Assembly: GCF_020736365.1 (NCBI RefSeq)
Contig: NZ_CP085988.1
Span: 1,990,001-2,054,000 of the forward strand
Direction of reading: 5' to 3'
Length of the DNA: 64,000 nucleotides
From: Clostridium sp. M62/1
GTDB taxonomy: Bacteria; Bacillota; Clostridia; Lachnospirales; Lachnospiraceae
The notes beneath the pieces are model-generated. The model worked only from the letters and a program-made list of their open reading frames with translations. It was not told where the DNA came from and made no database searches. Of the stretch, positions 26,963 through 35,594 are shown piece after piece. Every line of letters begins with the position of its first letter. Position 1 is the stretch's first letter. A program made the position numbers and the translations under genes.

Positions 26963-26984
26963 AGGTCGCAACTTTTTTTAAATG

Positions 26985-27016
26985 ATAGGACAGGAAAAAT
27001 TTACTAGAATAGGACA
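26985..27016 (+). promoter_or_regulatory. Direct repeats upstream of rtcB, candidate WYL operator
   Basis: ATAGGACA occurs at 26985-26992 and again at 27009-27016, 24 bp apart, in the spacer between the WYL pair and rtcB. I see no sigma-A promoter with proper spacing for rtcB, so an activator-dependent promoter is possible. Confidence 0.4.
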
Positions 27017-27141
27017 TGTAAAGGTCAGACAGAAGAAAAATACAGACCAGAGGGAAAAACGCAGGCCGAAACAGACAGTCGGGCGCAGATAACGTCCCGT
27101 GAAAATAATCAGAATCAGACAGAGAGGAAGTGTTCAGAGCG

Positions 27142-28374
27142 ATGTTTACATTATCAGATGAGTCGAGAAAATGGCCGGTCAGAGTCTGGCTTGAGAAAAA
27201 AGAAGATATTGAGGAGAGCTGCCTTCTCCAGGCATATCACCTGGCTGAGCTTCCGTTTCTTCATAAATGGGTGTGTCTGATGCCGGATACCCACACAGGA
27301 AAGGGGATGCCCATCGGAGGAGTGATAGCGGCGAAAAACGTGCTGATACCCAATGCAGTAGGCGTGGACATCGGCTGCGGAATGGCATGGACGGGGACGA
27401 ATGTAAAGGCAGAGGAGCTTCGCGGTATATTGACTGGAAACGGGAACCTGCTCCAGGGGATAGTCGGAGATATTCTGAGAAATATCCCGACAGGCTCTGC
27501 CCACCACAAGATACAGATGCCCTCTTACACCCTTGACAGGGCCTTTGAGGAGTTTGACAAGTACGAGGAGGACGGGGAGCTTTTAGGCCAGCTGGACGCG
27601 GGATATTTCCAGATAGGAACTCTGGGAGGCGGAAATCATTTCATTGAGCTTCAGGAGGATGAGGAGGGGTATCTAAGCGTCATGATTCACTCCGGAAGCC
27701 GCCATTTCGGAAAGGCCGTCTGCGACTATTTTCACCAGAAGGCCAGGGAGCTGAATGCCAGATGGTACAGCCAGGTTCCCGATGAATACCGGCTTGCCTT
27801 CCTGCCTCTGGACAGCAGGGAGGGAAGGCAGTATCTGAACTGGATGCAGCTTTCCATGGATTTTGCCATGGAGAACCGGGCGAAGATGATGCTTGCCGTC
27901 AAGGCTATTCTGGAAAAGTGGATCGGAAAGTATACGGATCTCCATTTGGCCTTTACAGAGGAGATCAACTGCCATCACAATTATGCGGCTCTTGAGAACC
28001 ACTATGGAGAGAATGTCTGGGTACACAGAAAAGGCGCAACAAGGGCCAGGGAGGGAGAGCTTGCGGTGATTCCCGGAGCCATGGGCTCCTGCAGCTACAT
28101 TGTGCGCGGCAAAGGAAACCCGGAATCCTTCTGCTCCTCCTCCCACGGAGCCGGGCGCAGATATTCCAGAAAAGGAGCTATGAGCGCCTTTTCCTGCGAG
28201 GAGGTTATAAAGGACCTGAGAGAAAAGCAGGTCATTCTCGGCAAGCGCAATAAATCCGATGTGGCGGAGGAGAGCCGCTTTGCCTACAAAGACATTGACG
28301 AGGTAATGAAAAACCAGAGTGATCTGGTGGAGCCGGTGAAAAAACTTCACACCGTTGGTGTGGTCAAGGGTTGA
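27142..28374 (+). CDS. rtcB: RtcB-family RNA-splicing/repair ligase
   Basis: 410 residues. RtcB joins 2',3'-cyclic phosphate or 3'-phosphate ends to 5'-OH RNA ends using GTP and Mn2+. Active-site residues are all present: MPDTHTGKGMPIGG, VGVDIGCGM (D76, C79), GGGNHFIE (N165, H166), MIHSGSR (H183), NCHHNY (H278/H279) and the guanylated His in SSSHGAGRR (H335). The chain is of usual length. ATG 27142 has a GAGAGGAAG site 12 bases upstream; GTG 27130 is too close to it. It opens an operon with a permuted tRNA-like RNA and an SPFH protein; no RtcA cyclase or archease is nearby. Confidence 0.93.
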   Translation: MFTLSDESRKWPVRVWLEKKEDIEESCLLQAYHLAELPFLHKWVCLMPDTHTGKGMPIGGVIAAKNVLIPNAVGVDIGCGMAWTGTNVKAEELRGILTGNGNLLQGIVGDILRNIPTGSAHHKIQMPSYTLDRAFEEFDKYEEDGELLGQLDAGYFQIGTLGGGNHFIELQEDEEGYLSVMIHSGSRHFGKAVCDYFHQKARELNARWYSQVPDEYRLAFLPLDSREGRQYLNWMQLSMDFAMENRAKMMLAVKAILEKWIGKYTDLHLAFTEEINCHHNYAALENHYGENVWVHRKGATRAREGELAVIPGAMGSCSYIVRGKGNPESFCSSSHGAGRRYSRKGAMSAFSCEEVIKDLREKQVILGKRNKSDVAEESRFAYKDIDEVMKNQSDLVEPVKKLHTVGVVKG

Positions 28375-28883
28375 TTCCCCCGGGCCTTCCGGCAGGAAAG
28401 CCCTTTCAGGCAGCAGGTTTGGGATGGATTTTATGCCTCCCGCCTGGGCGGTGCAGGAAAATAGAAAGCCTGCATTCCGGGGAACAGAAACCTTCATATA
28501 TATCGATTTTTCGCGGGTTCGAATCCCGCCGGATACCGAGAGGATCTGTAGCTAAGTGGTATAGCAGTCGACCGATTTTCTGCTGTCAGGCAGAGCTCTG
28601 TGTTTGCGGGAGAGGATGCCGCCCTAAAGGGTATCTGAAGGAAAGCGGGTCTGTCCTCTGACCGGCGGGGAAGAGAACGGAACTTGAAGCTTTCCCGTCT
28701 CACTGCAGCCTGCGCCTTCCGGGATACCGGAGAGGGAGGGCAGAAAAGGAGACCGGAAAACGGGGAACCGGAAAAAATCCGATTTCTTCCGGATTCCAGG
28801 GCCCGGTTCTGCCGGAAGGCTTCTGAACGGAAGGCCCCTGCAGGGAGATGGAAAAGAAGCAGAAAAAGACAGGAGGGCAAAAC
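28375..28883 (+). other. 509-nt spacer of the RtcB operon carrying structured RNA
   Basis: No gene. Besides the tRNA-like core (28503-28571), several stems are visible: TGCAGG/CCTGCA (28452-28457 with 28469-28474) directly before it, and downstream the palindromes CAGAGCTCTG and CCCTAAAGGG and CCGGAA/TTCCGG pairs around 28755-28795. The spacing is unusually long for an operon, so the RNA is probably part of, or cut from, a common transcript. Confidence 0.6.
28503..28571 (+). ncRNA. Circularly permuted tRNA-like RNA between rtcB and the SPFH gene
   Basis: In order: anticodon 3' strand TCGAT (28503-28507), 5-nt variable loop, T arm GCGGG-TTCGAAT-CCCGC (28513-28529), acceptor 3' strand CGGATACC (28530-28537), tetraloop GAGA (28538-28541), acceptor 5' strand GGATCTG (28542-28548), TA, D arm GCTA-AGTGGTA-TAGC (28551-28565), A, anticodon 5' strand GTCGA (28567-28571). 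The acceptor strands pair over 7 bp with one bulged A (28535) and one G-U; the anticodon strands pair over 5 bp with one G-U. The D-loop GG and the TTCGAAT T-loop needed for the elbow are kept. No CCA end is encoded. The RNA ends therefore lie in the anticodon loop. Confidence 0.8.
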
Positions 28884-29990
28884 ATGAAAACAGTTATCGC
28901 AGATCAGTCCTGTGGATTTTTAATAGATAATGGGAGATTCGTCAGATTTCTGTCTCCCGGTACCTACCGTTTCCCATTCTGGAAGACGTATGCGGTGAAA
29001 AAGGCAGCCATGAAAGGCAGGTTTGCCGATCAGGGGATTCCCATGGAGATTCTTTTAAAGGATAAGGAATTTGCAGAGCGTATTCTCTACGTTCAAATTC
29101 CGGACGGGAGCATAGGCTTTCACAGCGTAAACGGAAATTTCTCCCAGGTGCTCCCGGCGGGAGAGTACTATTTCTGGAATGTCTATGAGAAGAACGAGGT
29201 CCGCATTGTGGATGTGACTAAGCCGGAGATAGAGGGGGAGCTTCCGGTCTACCTGATTGAACAGGTTCCGGCGGCCATGTACAGAAAAATTACCGTCGGA
29301 GAGGGGGAGGCAGGGCTTCTCTACTTTGACGGAAAGTATGAGAGAACGCTTCCCTGCGGCATCTGGTACTATTGGAATTACGGCATAAAGGTCTCCTGTG
29401 TCCTGGTGGACCTGAAAATGCAGCGCCTGGAAATTTCCGGGCAGGAGATTCTGACAGCGGACAAGGTGGGAGTAAGGCTCAATATTCTCTGCCAGTACCG
29501 TGTCTCTGACCCGGCAGAGCTGGTGAAAAAGACGAAAAATATCGCGGAGCAGATATACAGCGCAGGGCAGCTGGCTGCACGGGAGTATGTGGGAAAGCTA
29601 ACCCTCGATGAACTCCTGAATCAGAAGGAGGAGATTGGCAGAAAGCTGGAAGAGAAGATGAAGGAGATCCAGTCACAGTATCCGGTGGAAATCGGGGCAG
29701 TGGGAATCAAGGACATCATCCTGCCGGGAGAGATCCGCGCCATCATGAATACCGTTCTGGTGGCAGAGAAGCAGGCCCAGGCCAATGTGATTACCCGCCG
29801 CGAGGAGGTGGCTTCTACCAGAAGCCTTCTGAACACGGCAAGGCTCATGGAGGAAAACCAGATTCTCTATCGCCTCAAGGAGATGGAATACCTGGAGCGA
29901 ATCTGCGAGAAGGTGGGAAGCATTTCCCTGTCAGGCACAGCCGGAATACTGGAGCAGCTGGCTGCTCTGACAGAGGGGCGAAAGACTTGA
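28884..29990 (+). CDS. SPFH/Band-7 (slipin-like) protein of the RtcB operon
   Basis: 368 residues from ATG 28884, six bases after CAGGAGGG; no membrane helix is evident. Residues about 1-150 hold two similar beta-rich modules (GFLIDNGRFVRFLSPGTYRFPFW and GLLYFDGKYERTLPCGIWYYWNY). The SPFH domain follows (about 185-330) with LEISGQEILTADKVGVRLNILCQYRV and the coiled-coil helices after it, ending near VLVAEKQAQANVITRREEVA. SPFH proteins form ring scaffolds; in RNA-repair operons they have been proposed as scaffolds for a tRNA-like RNA. That matches the order rtcB, tRNA-like RNA, SPFH seen here. Confidence 0.85.
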   Translation: MKTVIADQSCGFLIDNGRFVRFLSPGTYRFPFWKTYAVKKAAMKGRFADQGIPMEILLKDKEFAERILYVQIPDGSIGFHSVNGNFSQVLPAGEYYFWNVYEKNEVRIVDVTKPEIEGELPVYLIEQVPAAMYRKITVGEGEAGLLYFDGKYERTLPCGIWYYWNYGIKVSCVLVDLKMQRLEISGQEILTADKVGVRLNILCQYRVSDPAELVKKTKNIAEQIYSAGQLAAREYVGKLTLDELLNQKEEIGRKLEEKMKEIQSQYPVEIGAVGIKDIILPGEIRAIMNTVLVAEKQAQANVITRREEVASTRSLLNTARLMEENQILYRLKEMEYLERICEKVGSISLSGTAGILEQLAALTEGRKT

Positions 29991-30007
29991 AAAGTTCATT
30001 TCTGCAC

Positions 30008-30036
30008 TTGACAAACAGGAGAGCAGTGCTTAGAAT
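30008..30036 (+). promoter_or_regulatory. Promoter of the pheST operon
   Basis: TTGACA (30008-30013), 17-bp spacer, TAGAAT (30031-30036), directly before the T-box leader. Confidence 0.8.
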
Positions 30037-30039
30037 ATA

Positions 30040-30360
30040 AACCAGTATATAAAAAGGCAGTGAAGGTGCAAGTAGACCCTTATTTTCCGTCCAGAGAGAG
30101 GAGGCCGCCGGCTGAGAGCCTCTTCGGTTCAGATAGGGTGTCGAAATTCCCACCGGAGCCGCGCGGCTGAACGAGAGCTGTTCTTTTGCAGCATCCATTA
30201 GGCGGCGACGTCCCGTACACGTTACGTATAAGATAAGAGCCTGGGCTGTGAAAAGCCGGAGGCCGGCAGAAACCGGCGCCGTTTTCACGGATGCAGGAAT
30301 CAGGGTGGTACCGCGGTCTGAACCGTCCCTTCGTGTCTGAAGGGGCGGTTTTTTTGTTTT
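30040..30360 (+). promoter_or_regulatory. T-box riboswitch (Phe specifier) with terminator
   Basis: The conserved T-box AGGGTGGTACCGCGG is at 30302-30316. Stem I carries the AGTA bulge (GCAAGTAGACC) and the GAA-preceded specifier codon TTC at 30147-30149, which matches tRNA-Phe. An intrinsic terminator follows (AACCGTCCCTTC pairing with GAAGGGGCGGTT, then seven T, 30321-30355). Uncharged tRNA-Phe would favour the antiterminator and switch on pheST. Confidence 0.9.
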
Positions 30361-30466
30361 ATTTTTAAGAAATCCCGGGAATTTCAGGTAAAACAAAACT
30401 TTTCTGTCGCTCATCAATCAGCCACGGTTAAAAGCAAAATTTAAGTCTATTTCAGAAGGAGAAATT

Positions 30467-31486
30467 ATGAGAGAACAGTTAGAGAAGATCAAAGCAGAAG
30501 CCCTTGCGAAGATCGAAGCTTCCGACGCGCTGGAAAAGTTAAATGACATCCGCGTTGCATACCTCGGAAAAAAGGGCGAACTGACAAGCGTGTTAAAAAG
30601 CATGAAGGATGTAGCTCCGGAAGAGCGCCCGAAGGTTGGACAGATGGTAAATGACGCCAGGGCTTTAATTGAGGAGAAGTTAGAGGAGACAAAGAAAAAG
30701 CTGGCCCGCATTGCCCGCGAGGAGCAGATGAAGAAGGAAGTTATCGATGTAACCCTTCCGGCGAAGAAAAATAATGTAGGACACAGCCATCCCAACACCA
30801 TTGCCCTTGAAGAAGTGGAGCGCATTTTCATCGGCATGGGCTATGAGGTTGTGGAAGGTCCGGAGGTGGAGTACGACAAGTACAACTTTGAGAAGTTAAA
30901 CATCCCCAAGGGGCATCCGGCAAGGGATGAGCAGGATACCTTCTATATCAATGACTCTGTGGTGCTGAGGAGCCAGACCTCCCCGGTTCAGGTGCGCGTT
31001 ATGGAAACGAAGAAGCCCCCTATCCGCATCATCGCTCCGGGACGTGTGTTCCGCTCCGACGAGGTGGATGCAACCCACTCCCCGTCCTTCCACCAGATCG
31101 AGGGACTTGTCATTGACAAGAACATTACATTTGCAGACCTTAAGGGAACCCTGGCCGAGTTCGCCAGAGAGCTGTTCGGGGAAGAGACAAAGGTAAAATT
31201 CCGCCCCCACCACTTCCCGTTCACAGAGCCCAGCGCTGAGGTGGATGTAAGCTGCTTCAAGTGCGGCGGAAAGGGCTGCCGTTTCTGCAAGGGATCCGGC
31301 TGGATTGAGATTCTGGGATGCGGCATGGTGCACCCCCATGTACTTGAGATGTGCGGCATTGATCCGGAGGAGTATTCCGGCTTCGCCTTCGGCGTGGGCC
31401 TTGAGAGAATTGCCCTGTTAAAATATGAGATCGACGATATGCGTCTCCTGTACGAGAATGACGTGCGTTTCTTAAAGCAGTTTTAG
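30467..31486 (+). CDS. pheS: Phenylalanyl-tRNA synthetase alpha subunit
   Basis: 339 residues, standard length. N-terminal coiled coil (about 1-85), then the class II core with [17 protein letters not shown], motif 2-like [25 protein letters not shown] and motif 3 [15 protein letters not shown] near the end. Forms the catalytic half of the alpha2-beta2 enzyme that charges tRNA-Phe. AGAAGGAGAAATT precedes the ATG. Controlled by the T-box leader and followed by pheT. Confidence 0.97.
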   Translation: MREQLEKIKAEALAKIEASDALEKLNDIRVAYLGKKGELTSVLKSMKDVAPEERPKVGQMVNDARALIEEKLEETKKKLARIAREEQMKKEVIDVTLPAKKNNVGHSHPNTIALEEVERIFIGMGYEVVEGPEVEYDKYNFEKLNIPKGHPARDEQDTFYINDSVVLRSQTSPVQVRVMETKKPPIRIIAPGRVFRSDEVDATHSPSFHQIEGLVIDKNITFADLKGTLAEFARELFGEETKVKFRPHHFPFTEPSAEVDVSCFKCGGKGCRFCKGSGWIEILGCGMVHPHVLEMCGIDPEEYSGFAFGVGLERIALLKYEIDDMRLLYENDVRFLKQF

Positions 31487-31569
31487 GAAACCCGGGAACA
31501 GAGACAGGATACGAAGTTCTGAATCAAGCACTGACGAAAATCATGGATTAGATTGCAAGGAGAATCAAA

Positions 31570-34017
31570 ATGAACACAGCATTATCATGGATAAAAGCAT
31601 ATGTTCCGGATCTCGATGTCACAGCGCAGGAATACACAGACGCCATGACACTGACAGGAACGAAGGTAGAGGGATATGAGTGCCTGGATAAAAACCTGGA
31701 CAAGATTGTTGTAGGCCAGATCACAGAGATTGAGCGCCATCCGGACGCTGACAAGCTGGTTGTATGTCAGGTGGATCTGGGCGGGACTTCCACCCAGATC
31801 GTGACGGGCGCTCCGAATGTAAAGGTGGGCCAGAAGGTTCCGGTTGTTCTCGACGGCGGAAGGGTGGCCGGCGATCACGATGGAGGCCGTCCGGAAGGCG
31901 GAATCAGGATCAAAAAGGGCAAGCTGCGTGGAGTGGAATCAAACGGAATGATGTGCTCCATCGAAGAGCTTGGCTCCAGCCGTGAGATGTACCCGGAAGC
32001 TCCTGAACAGGGAATCTATATTTTCCCGGAGGACACAGAGGTGGGAAGCGACGCCATCGAGGCCCTGGGCCTTCGCGACGTGGTATTCGAGTATGAGATC
32101 ACATCAAACCGCGTGGACTGCTACAGCGTCATCGGTATTGCCAGAGAGGCAGCGGCTACCTTCGGAAAGACCTTCTGCGAGCCGGAGATCAGAAAGACAG
32201 GAAACGGCGAAGACATTCACGACTTCCTGAAGGTGAGCGTGGAGAACACAGAGCTCTGCCCCCGCTACTGTGCCAGAATGGTGAAAAACATTAAGCTGGG
32301 GCCGTCCCCTGACTGGATGCGCCGCCGCCTGGCAGCCAGCGGCATCCGCCCCATCAACAATATCGTAGACATTACCAACTATGTGATGGAAGAGTACGGA
32401 CAGCCGATGCACGCTTACGACTACGATCAGATCGCCGGTCAGCAGATCGTTGTAAAGTGTGCGCAGGACGGGGAAGTATTTGAGACCCTGGACGGCCAGG
32501 AGAGAAAGCTGGACAGCCAGATTCTCATGATCAACGACGGAGAGAAGGCTGTCGGAATTGCCGGAATCATGGGAGGAGAAAATTCCAAGATTACAGATAA
32601 CGTGAAGACCATGGTATTCGAGGCCGCATGCTTTGACGGAACGAATATCCGCCTTTCCGCCAAGAGAGTGGGCTTAAGGACAGATGCTTCCGGAAAATTC
32701 GAGAAGGGCCTTGATCCGAACACGGCAGAGCTGGCCATCAACCGCGCCTGCCAGTTAATTGAGGAGCTGGGAGCCGGAGAGGTAGTCGGCGGCATGATCG
32801 ACGTTTATCCGGTAAAGAGAGAGGGAAACCGCGTTCCTTTCGAGCCGGAGAAGATTAACCGCCTTCTGGGAACAAATATCGACAGGGCGGATATGATTTC
32901 CTACTTAAAGAGCGTGGAGCTGGAGTACGATGCAGCCACAGAGGAGATTGTAGTTCCAAGCTGGCGCCAGGATGTCCACAGGATGGCAGATGTGGCCGAG
33001 GAGGTGGCCCGCTTCTATGGCTACGACGTGATTCCGACAGCCCTTCCCACCGGCGAGGCCACAGCAGGAAAGCTGTCCTTCAAGCTGAGAGTGGAGGAGG
33101 TTGCCAGAAGGATTGCCGAGTTCTGCGGCTTCTCCCAGAGCATGACCTACTCCTTTGAGAGCCCGAAGGTATTTGACAGGCTTCTGATTCCGGAGGACAG
33201 CACGCTCCGCAGGGTTGTCACCATCTCGAATCCTCTGGGCGAGGACTTCAGCATCATGAGAACCACTCCGTTAAATGGTATGCTGACCTCCCTGTCCACC
33301 AACTACAACCGCCGGAATAAGGATGTAAAGCTCTATGAGCTTGCCACCATCTACCTGCCGGCAGAGGACAGCGTAAGCAAAGAGTACCTTGAGCAGACAG
33401 GGCTTCCCATGCTTCCGGACGAGCGCCAGCAGTTTACTCTGGGCATGTACGGGGAGGGAGACTTTTTCACCATGAAGGGTGTTGTGGAAGAATTCCTGGA
33501 AAAGATCGGTTTAAATAAGAAGCCCCGCTACAACCCTGAGGCAGGAAAGAGCTTCCTCCATCCGGGACGTCAGGCGGAGATCTCCTACGGTGACACGGTA
33601 ATCGGCTACATGGGAGAGATTCATCCGGATGTGGCAGACAATTATAAGATCGGCGAGAGGGCCTATGTGGCAGTCCTGGATATGCCGAATCTGATTCCTC
33701 TTGCAACCTTTGACCACAAGTACGAGGGAATCGCCAAGTATCCGTCTGTTACAAGAGACATCAGCATGGTAATGAAAAAAGAGGTGCTGGCAGGACAGAT
33801 CGAGGAGATCATCGAGCAGAGAGGCGGAAAGATCCTGGAAAGCTACAAGCTCTTCGACGTTTACGAGGGCAGCCAGATCACGGCAGGCTACAAGTCTGTG
33901 GCCTACTCCATCACCTTCCGCTCCAAGGATCACACATTGGAGGAGAAGGAAGTGGCTTCTGCCATGCAGAAAATTTTAAACGGACTTCAGGGGCTGGGAA
34001 TTGAGCTGAGAAGCTGA
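31570..34017 (+). CDS. pheT: Phenylalanyl-tRNA synthetase beta subunit
   Basis: 815 residues, standard length. N-terminal EMAP/tRNA-binding fold (about 40-150, VVGQITEIERHPDADKLVVCQVDLG), the B3/B4 editing domain in the middle, the B5 domain (about 410-480), the catalytic-like core, and the C-terminal anticodon-binding ferredoxin fold (YPSVTRDISMVM...). It binds tRNA-Phe and removes mischarged tyrosine. GCAAGGAGAAT precedes the ATG. Co-transcribed with pheS, closed by a strong terminator at 34030. Confidence 0.97.
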   Translation: MNTALSWIKAYVPDLDVTAQEYTDAMTLTGTKVEGYECLDKNLDKIVVGQITEIERHPDADKLVVCQVDLGGTSTQIVTGAPNVKVGQKVPVVLDGGRVAGDHDGGRPEGGIRIKKGKLRGVESNGMMCSIEELGSSREMYPEAPEQGIYIFPEDTEVGSDAIEALGLRDVVFEYEITSNRVDCYSVIGIAREAAATFGKTFCEPEIRKTGNGEDIHDFLKVSVENTELCPRYCARMVKNIKLGPSPDWMRRRLAASGIRPINNIVDITNYVMEEYGQPMHAYDYDQIAGQQIVVKCAQDGEVFETLDGQERKLDSQILMINDGEKAVGIAGIMGGENSKITDNVKTMVFEAACFDGTNIRLSAKRVGLRTDASGKFEKGLDPNTAELAINRACQLIEELGAGEVVGGMIDVYPVKREGNRVPFEPEKINRLLGTNIDRADMISYLKSVELEYDAATEEIVVPSWRQDVHRMADVAEEVARFYGYDVIPTALPTGEATAGKLSFKLRVEEVARRIAEFCGFSQSMTYSFESPKVFDRLLIPEDSTLRRVVTISNPLGEDFSIMRTTPLNGMLTSLSTNYNRRNKDVKLYELATIYLPAEDSVSKEYLEQTGLPMLPDERQQFTLGMYGEGDFFTMKGVVEEFLEKIGLNKKPRYNPEAGKSFLHPGRQAEISYGDTVIGYMGEIHPDVADNYKIGERAYVAVLDMPNLIPLATFDHKYEGIAKYPSVTRDISMVMKKEVLAGQIEEIIEQRGGKILESYKLFDVYEGSQITAGYKSVAYSITFRSKDHTLEEKEVASAMQKILNGLQGLGIELRS

Positions 34018-34029
34018 TAGAACGAAAAA

Positions 34030-34076
34030 GAAGGATTCCGCAGAGGGAGAAAACTCTGCAGGATCCTTCTTTTTTC
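34030..34076 (+). terminator. Terminator of pheST
   Basis: GAAGGATtcCGCAGAG pairs with CTCTGCAGGATCCTTC, followed by a T-run at 34068-34076. Confidence 0.9.
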
Positions 34077-34202
34077 TGCCATTCAGCTGCGGCAGGCGCG
34101 GTCTCCTTCAGGAAAATATTTCAGAATATGTTAAGAAAAAAGAAAACAATACAGAAAATATCCGTGATACAATACATCTATATGCGGAGGGAGGAACAGG
34201 AT

Positions 34203-34883
34203 ATGAAATATGAGATTCACGGAGAGACGCTGCCGGCAGTAGTATGCGAGCTGGAAAAAGGCGAAGCTATGATCACAGAGAAGGGGGCGATGGCCTGGAT
34301 GAGCCCCAACATGCAGATGGAGACGAACGCCGGCGGAATCGGGAAGGCCTTCGGGCGGCTGTTTTCGGGGGAGTCCATGTTCCGGAATACCTATACGGCC
34401 AAGGGCGGTCCGGGGATGATCGCGTTTGCATCCAGCTTTCCGGGTTCTATCAGAGCCTTCGAAGTCGGGCCCGGGCAGGAGTATATTTTTCAGAAAAGCG
34501 CGTTTCTGGCTTCTGAGGCAGGGGTGGATCTGTCTGTCTACTTTCACAAGAAGCTGGGGTCAGGTCTGTTCGGCGGTGAAGGCTTTATTATGCAGAAACT
34601 CTCGGGAAGAGGCATCGTGTTCGCTGAATTCGACGGCCACATTATGGAGTATGATCTGGAAGCCGGCCAGCAGATGGTGATAGACACAGGATACCTGGCG
34701 GCTATGACGGCAGGATGTCAGATGGAAATTCAGTCAGTGCCGGGAGTGAAAAACATGCTGTTTGGCGGCGAGGGACTGTTTAATACCATCGTCACAGGAC
34801 CTGGTCATATCTGGCTTCAGACCATGCCGATTTCCAGTGTGGCAGGCGCGCTCCTCCCCTATTTTCCAAGCAGCGGGAAATAG
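34203..34883 (+). CDS. AIM24 / TIGR00266 family protein
   Basis: 226 residues, beta-rich, opening MKYEIHGETLPAVVCELEKGE and containing GGIGKAFGRLFSGESMFRNTY, both typical of the TIGR00266/AIM24 family; no signal peptide or membrane helix. The family forms a beta-helical fold; its function in bacteria is unknown. Start chosen for GGAGGGAGGAACAGG; the frame extends to 34128 without a site. Confidence 0.82.
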   Translation: MKYEIHGETLPAVVCELEKGEAMITEKGAMAWMSPNMQMETNAGGIGKAFGRLFSGESMFRNTYTAKGGPGMIAFASSFPGSIRAFEVGPGQEYIFQKSAFLASEAGVDLSVYFHKKLGSGLFGGEGFIMQKLSGRGIVFAEFDGHIMEYDLEAGQQMVIDTGYLAAMTAGCQMEIQSVPGVKNMLFGGEGLFNTIVTGPGHIWLQTMPISSVAGALLPYFPSSGK

Positions 34884-34922
34884 CAAAAGCAGGGAAGATG
34901 GCAGAAATTAGTGAAAAACAGC

Positions 34923-34951
34923 TTGTTTTTCCATGTAAAGTGTGATACTAT
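34923..34951 (+). promoter_or_regulatory. Promoter of secG
   Basis: TTGTTT (34923-34928), 17-bp spacer, TACTAT (34946-34951), about 30 bases before the start codon. Confidence 0.55.
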
Positions 34952-34981
34952 ACTCTTGTTTGACTATAGGAGGTGCAAAAG

Positions 34982-35218
34982 ATGTTACGAGGGATTCTTA
35001 CCTTTGTATTTGTTGCTATATGTGTATTTTTGACAATTGTAGTATTACTTCAGGAGGGAAAGTCAGCGGGCCTGTCCGGCACCATTAACGGTATGGCTGA
35101 CAGCTACTGGGGGAGAAACAAGAGCCGTTCCATGGAGGGTAAGCTCGAGAAGCTCACAAAGTATGGTGCGATTCTCTGGCTGATTCTGGCGCTTGTGCTG
35201 AACCTTAAGATACTTTAA
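34982..35218 (+). CDS. secG: Preprotein translocase subunit SecG
   Basis: 78 residues with two membrane helices (about 3-22 and 55-75) and between them the family signature VVLLQEGKSAGLSGTING. SecG assists SecYEG in protein export. GGAGGT seven bases upstream fixes ATG 34982; the GTG nine bases earlier lies inside that site. It is followed by a terminator and a copy of the four-copy repeat, then rnr. Confidence 0.93.
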   Translation: MLRGILTFVFVAICVFLTIVVLLQEGKSAGLSGTINGMADSYWGRNKSRSMEGKLEKLTKYGAILWLILALVLNLKIL

Positions 35219-35241
35219 TTAAGATACTCTAATTGATTCAG

Positions 35242-35275
35242 AAAGACACTCTTGGCAGCAGGGGTGTCTTTTTTA
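35242..35275 (+). terminator. Terminator of secG
   Basis: AAAGACAC (35242-35249) pairs with GGTGTCTT (35263-35270) and is followed by six T that merge into the next repeat. Confidence 0.8.
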
Positions 35276-35405
35276 TATAACAGGAAACTTTGTTCCCTGT
35301 TATATAAAAACGCTCCGCGGGGATCGCACTGCGGCAGAGAGGAATACGGCTGCTTTGCAGCCCCGCCGCAGGCGGAGAATCCTGCGAGGCAGGATTCTTT
35401 GTTAT
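35271..35405 (+). repeat. Terminator-linked repeat, copy 1
   Basis: Three hairpin blocks in series: TTATATAACAGGgAAC-type arms around 35274-35308, a CTCCGCGGGG/CCGCCGCAGGCGGAG middle block, and a final AATCCTGC/GCAGGATT hairpin followed by CTTTGTTAT. Nearly identical to the copies at 41991 and 44938. The remaining 35406-35594 holds GC-rich hairpin-forming sequence and no gene. Confidence 0.85.
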
Positions 35406-35594
35406 CTTTGCGGAAATTTCTGCAGGCTTTCCGCGAAGACGTGAGAGGATTCACATGCACACGGGGCGGCGCGTCTTATTTCAGGAAAAGTGGGAATAAT
35501 AAGCGTGTCCTCCGGCGGACCAATTAAGAGGCGGTTTCGCCGGTGAAAAAATCAAAAAAGAGTAAAATTTGAAAAAGCTGACTGGAGAACAGGC

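Noticed and set aside
28503..28571. Ordinary tRNA pair or tRNA fragments left by an integrated element
   Set aside because: No 3' half follows the 5' half within the next 300 bases and no integrase is near; the two halves pair with each other in permuted order in every stem, so decay debris is unlikely.
28494..28880. Minus-strand frame over the tRNA-like RNA
   Set aside because: No ribosome site and antisense to the structured RNA; Ser/Pro/Phe-rich shadow translation.
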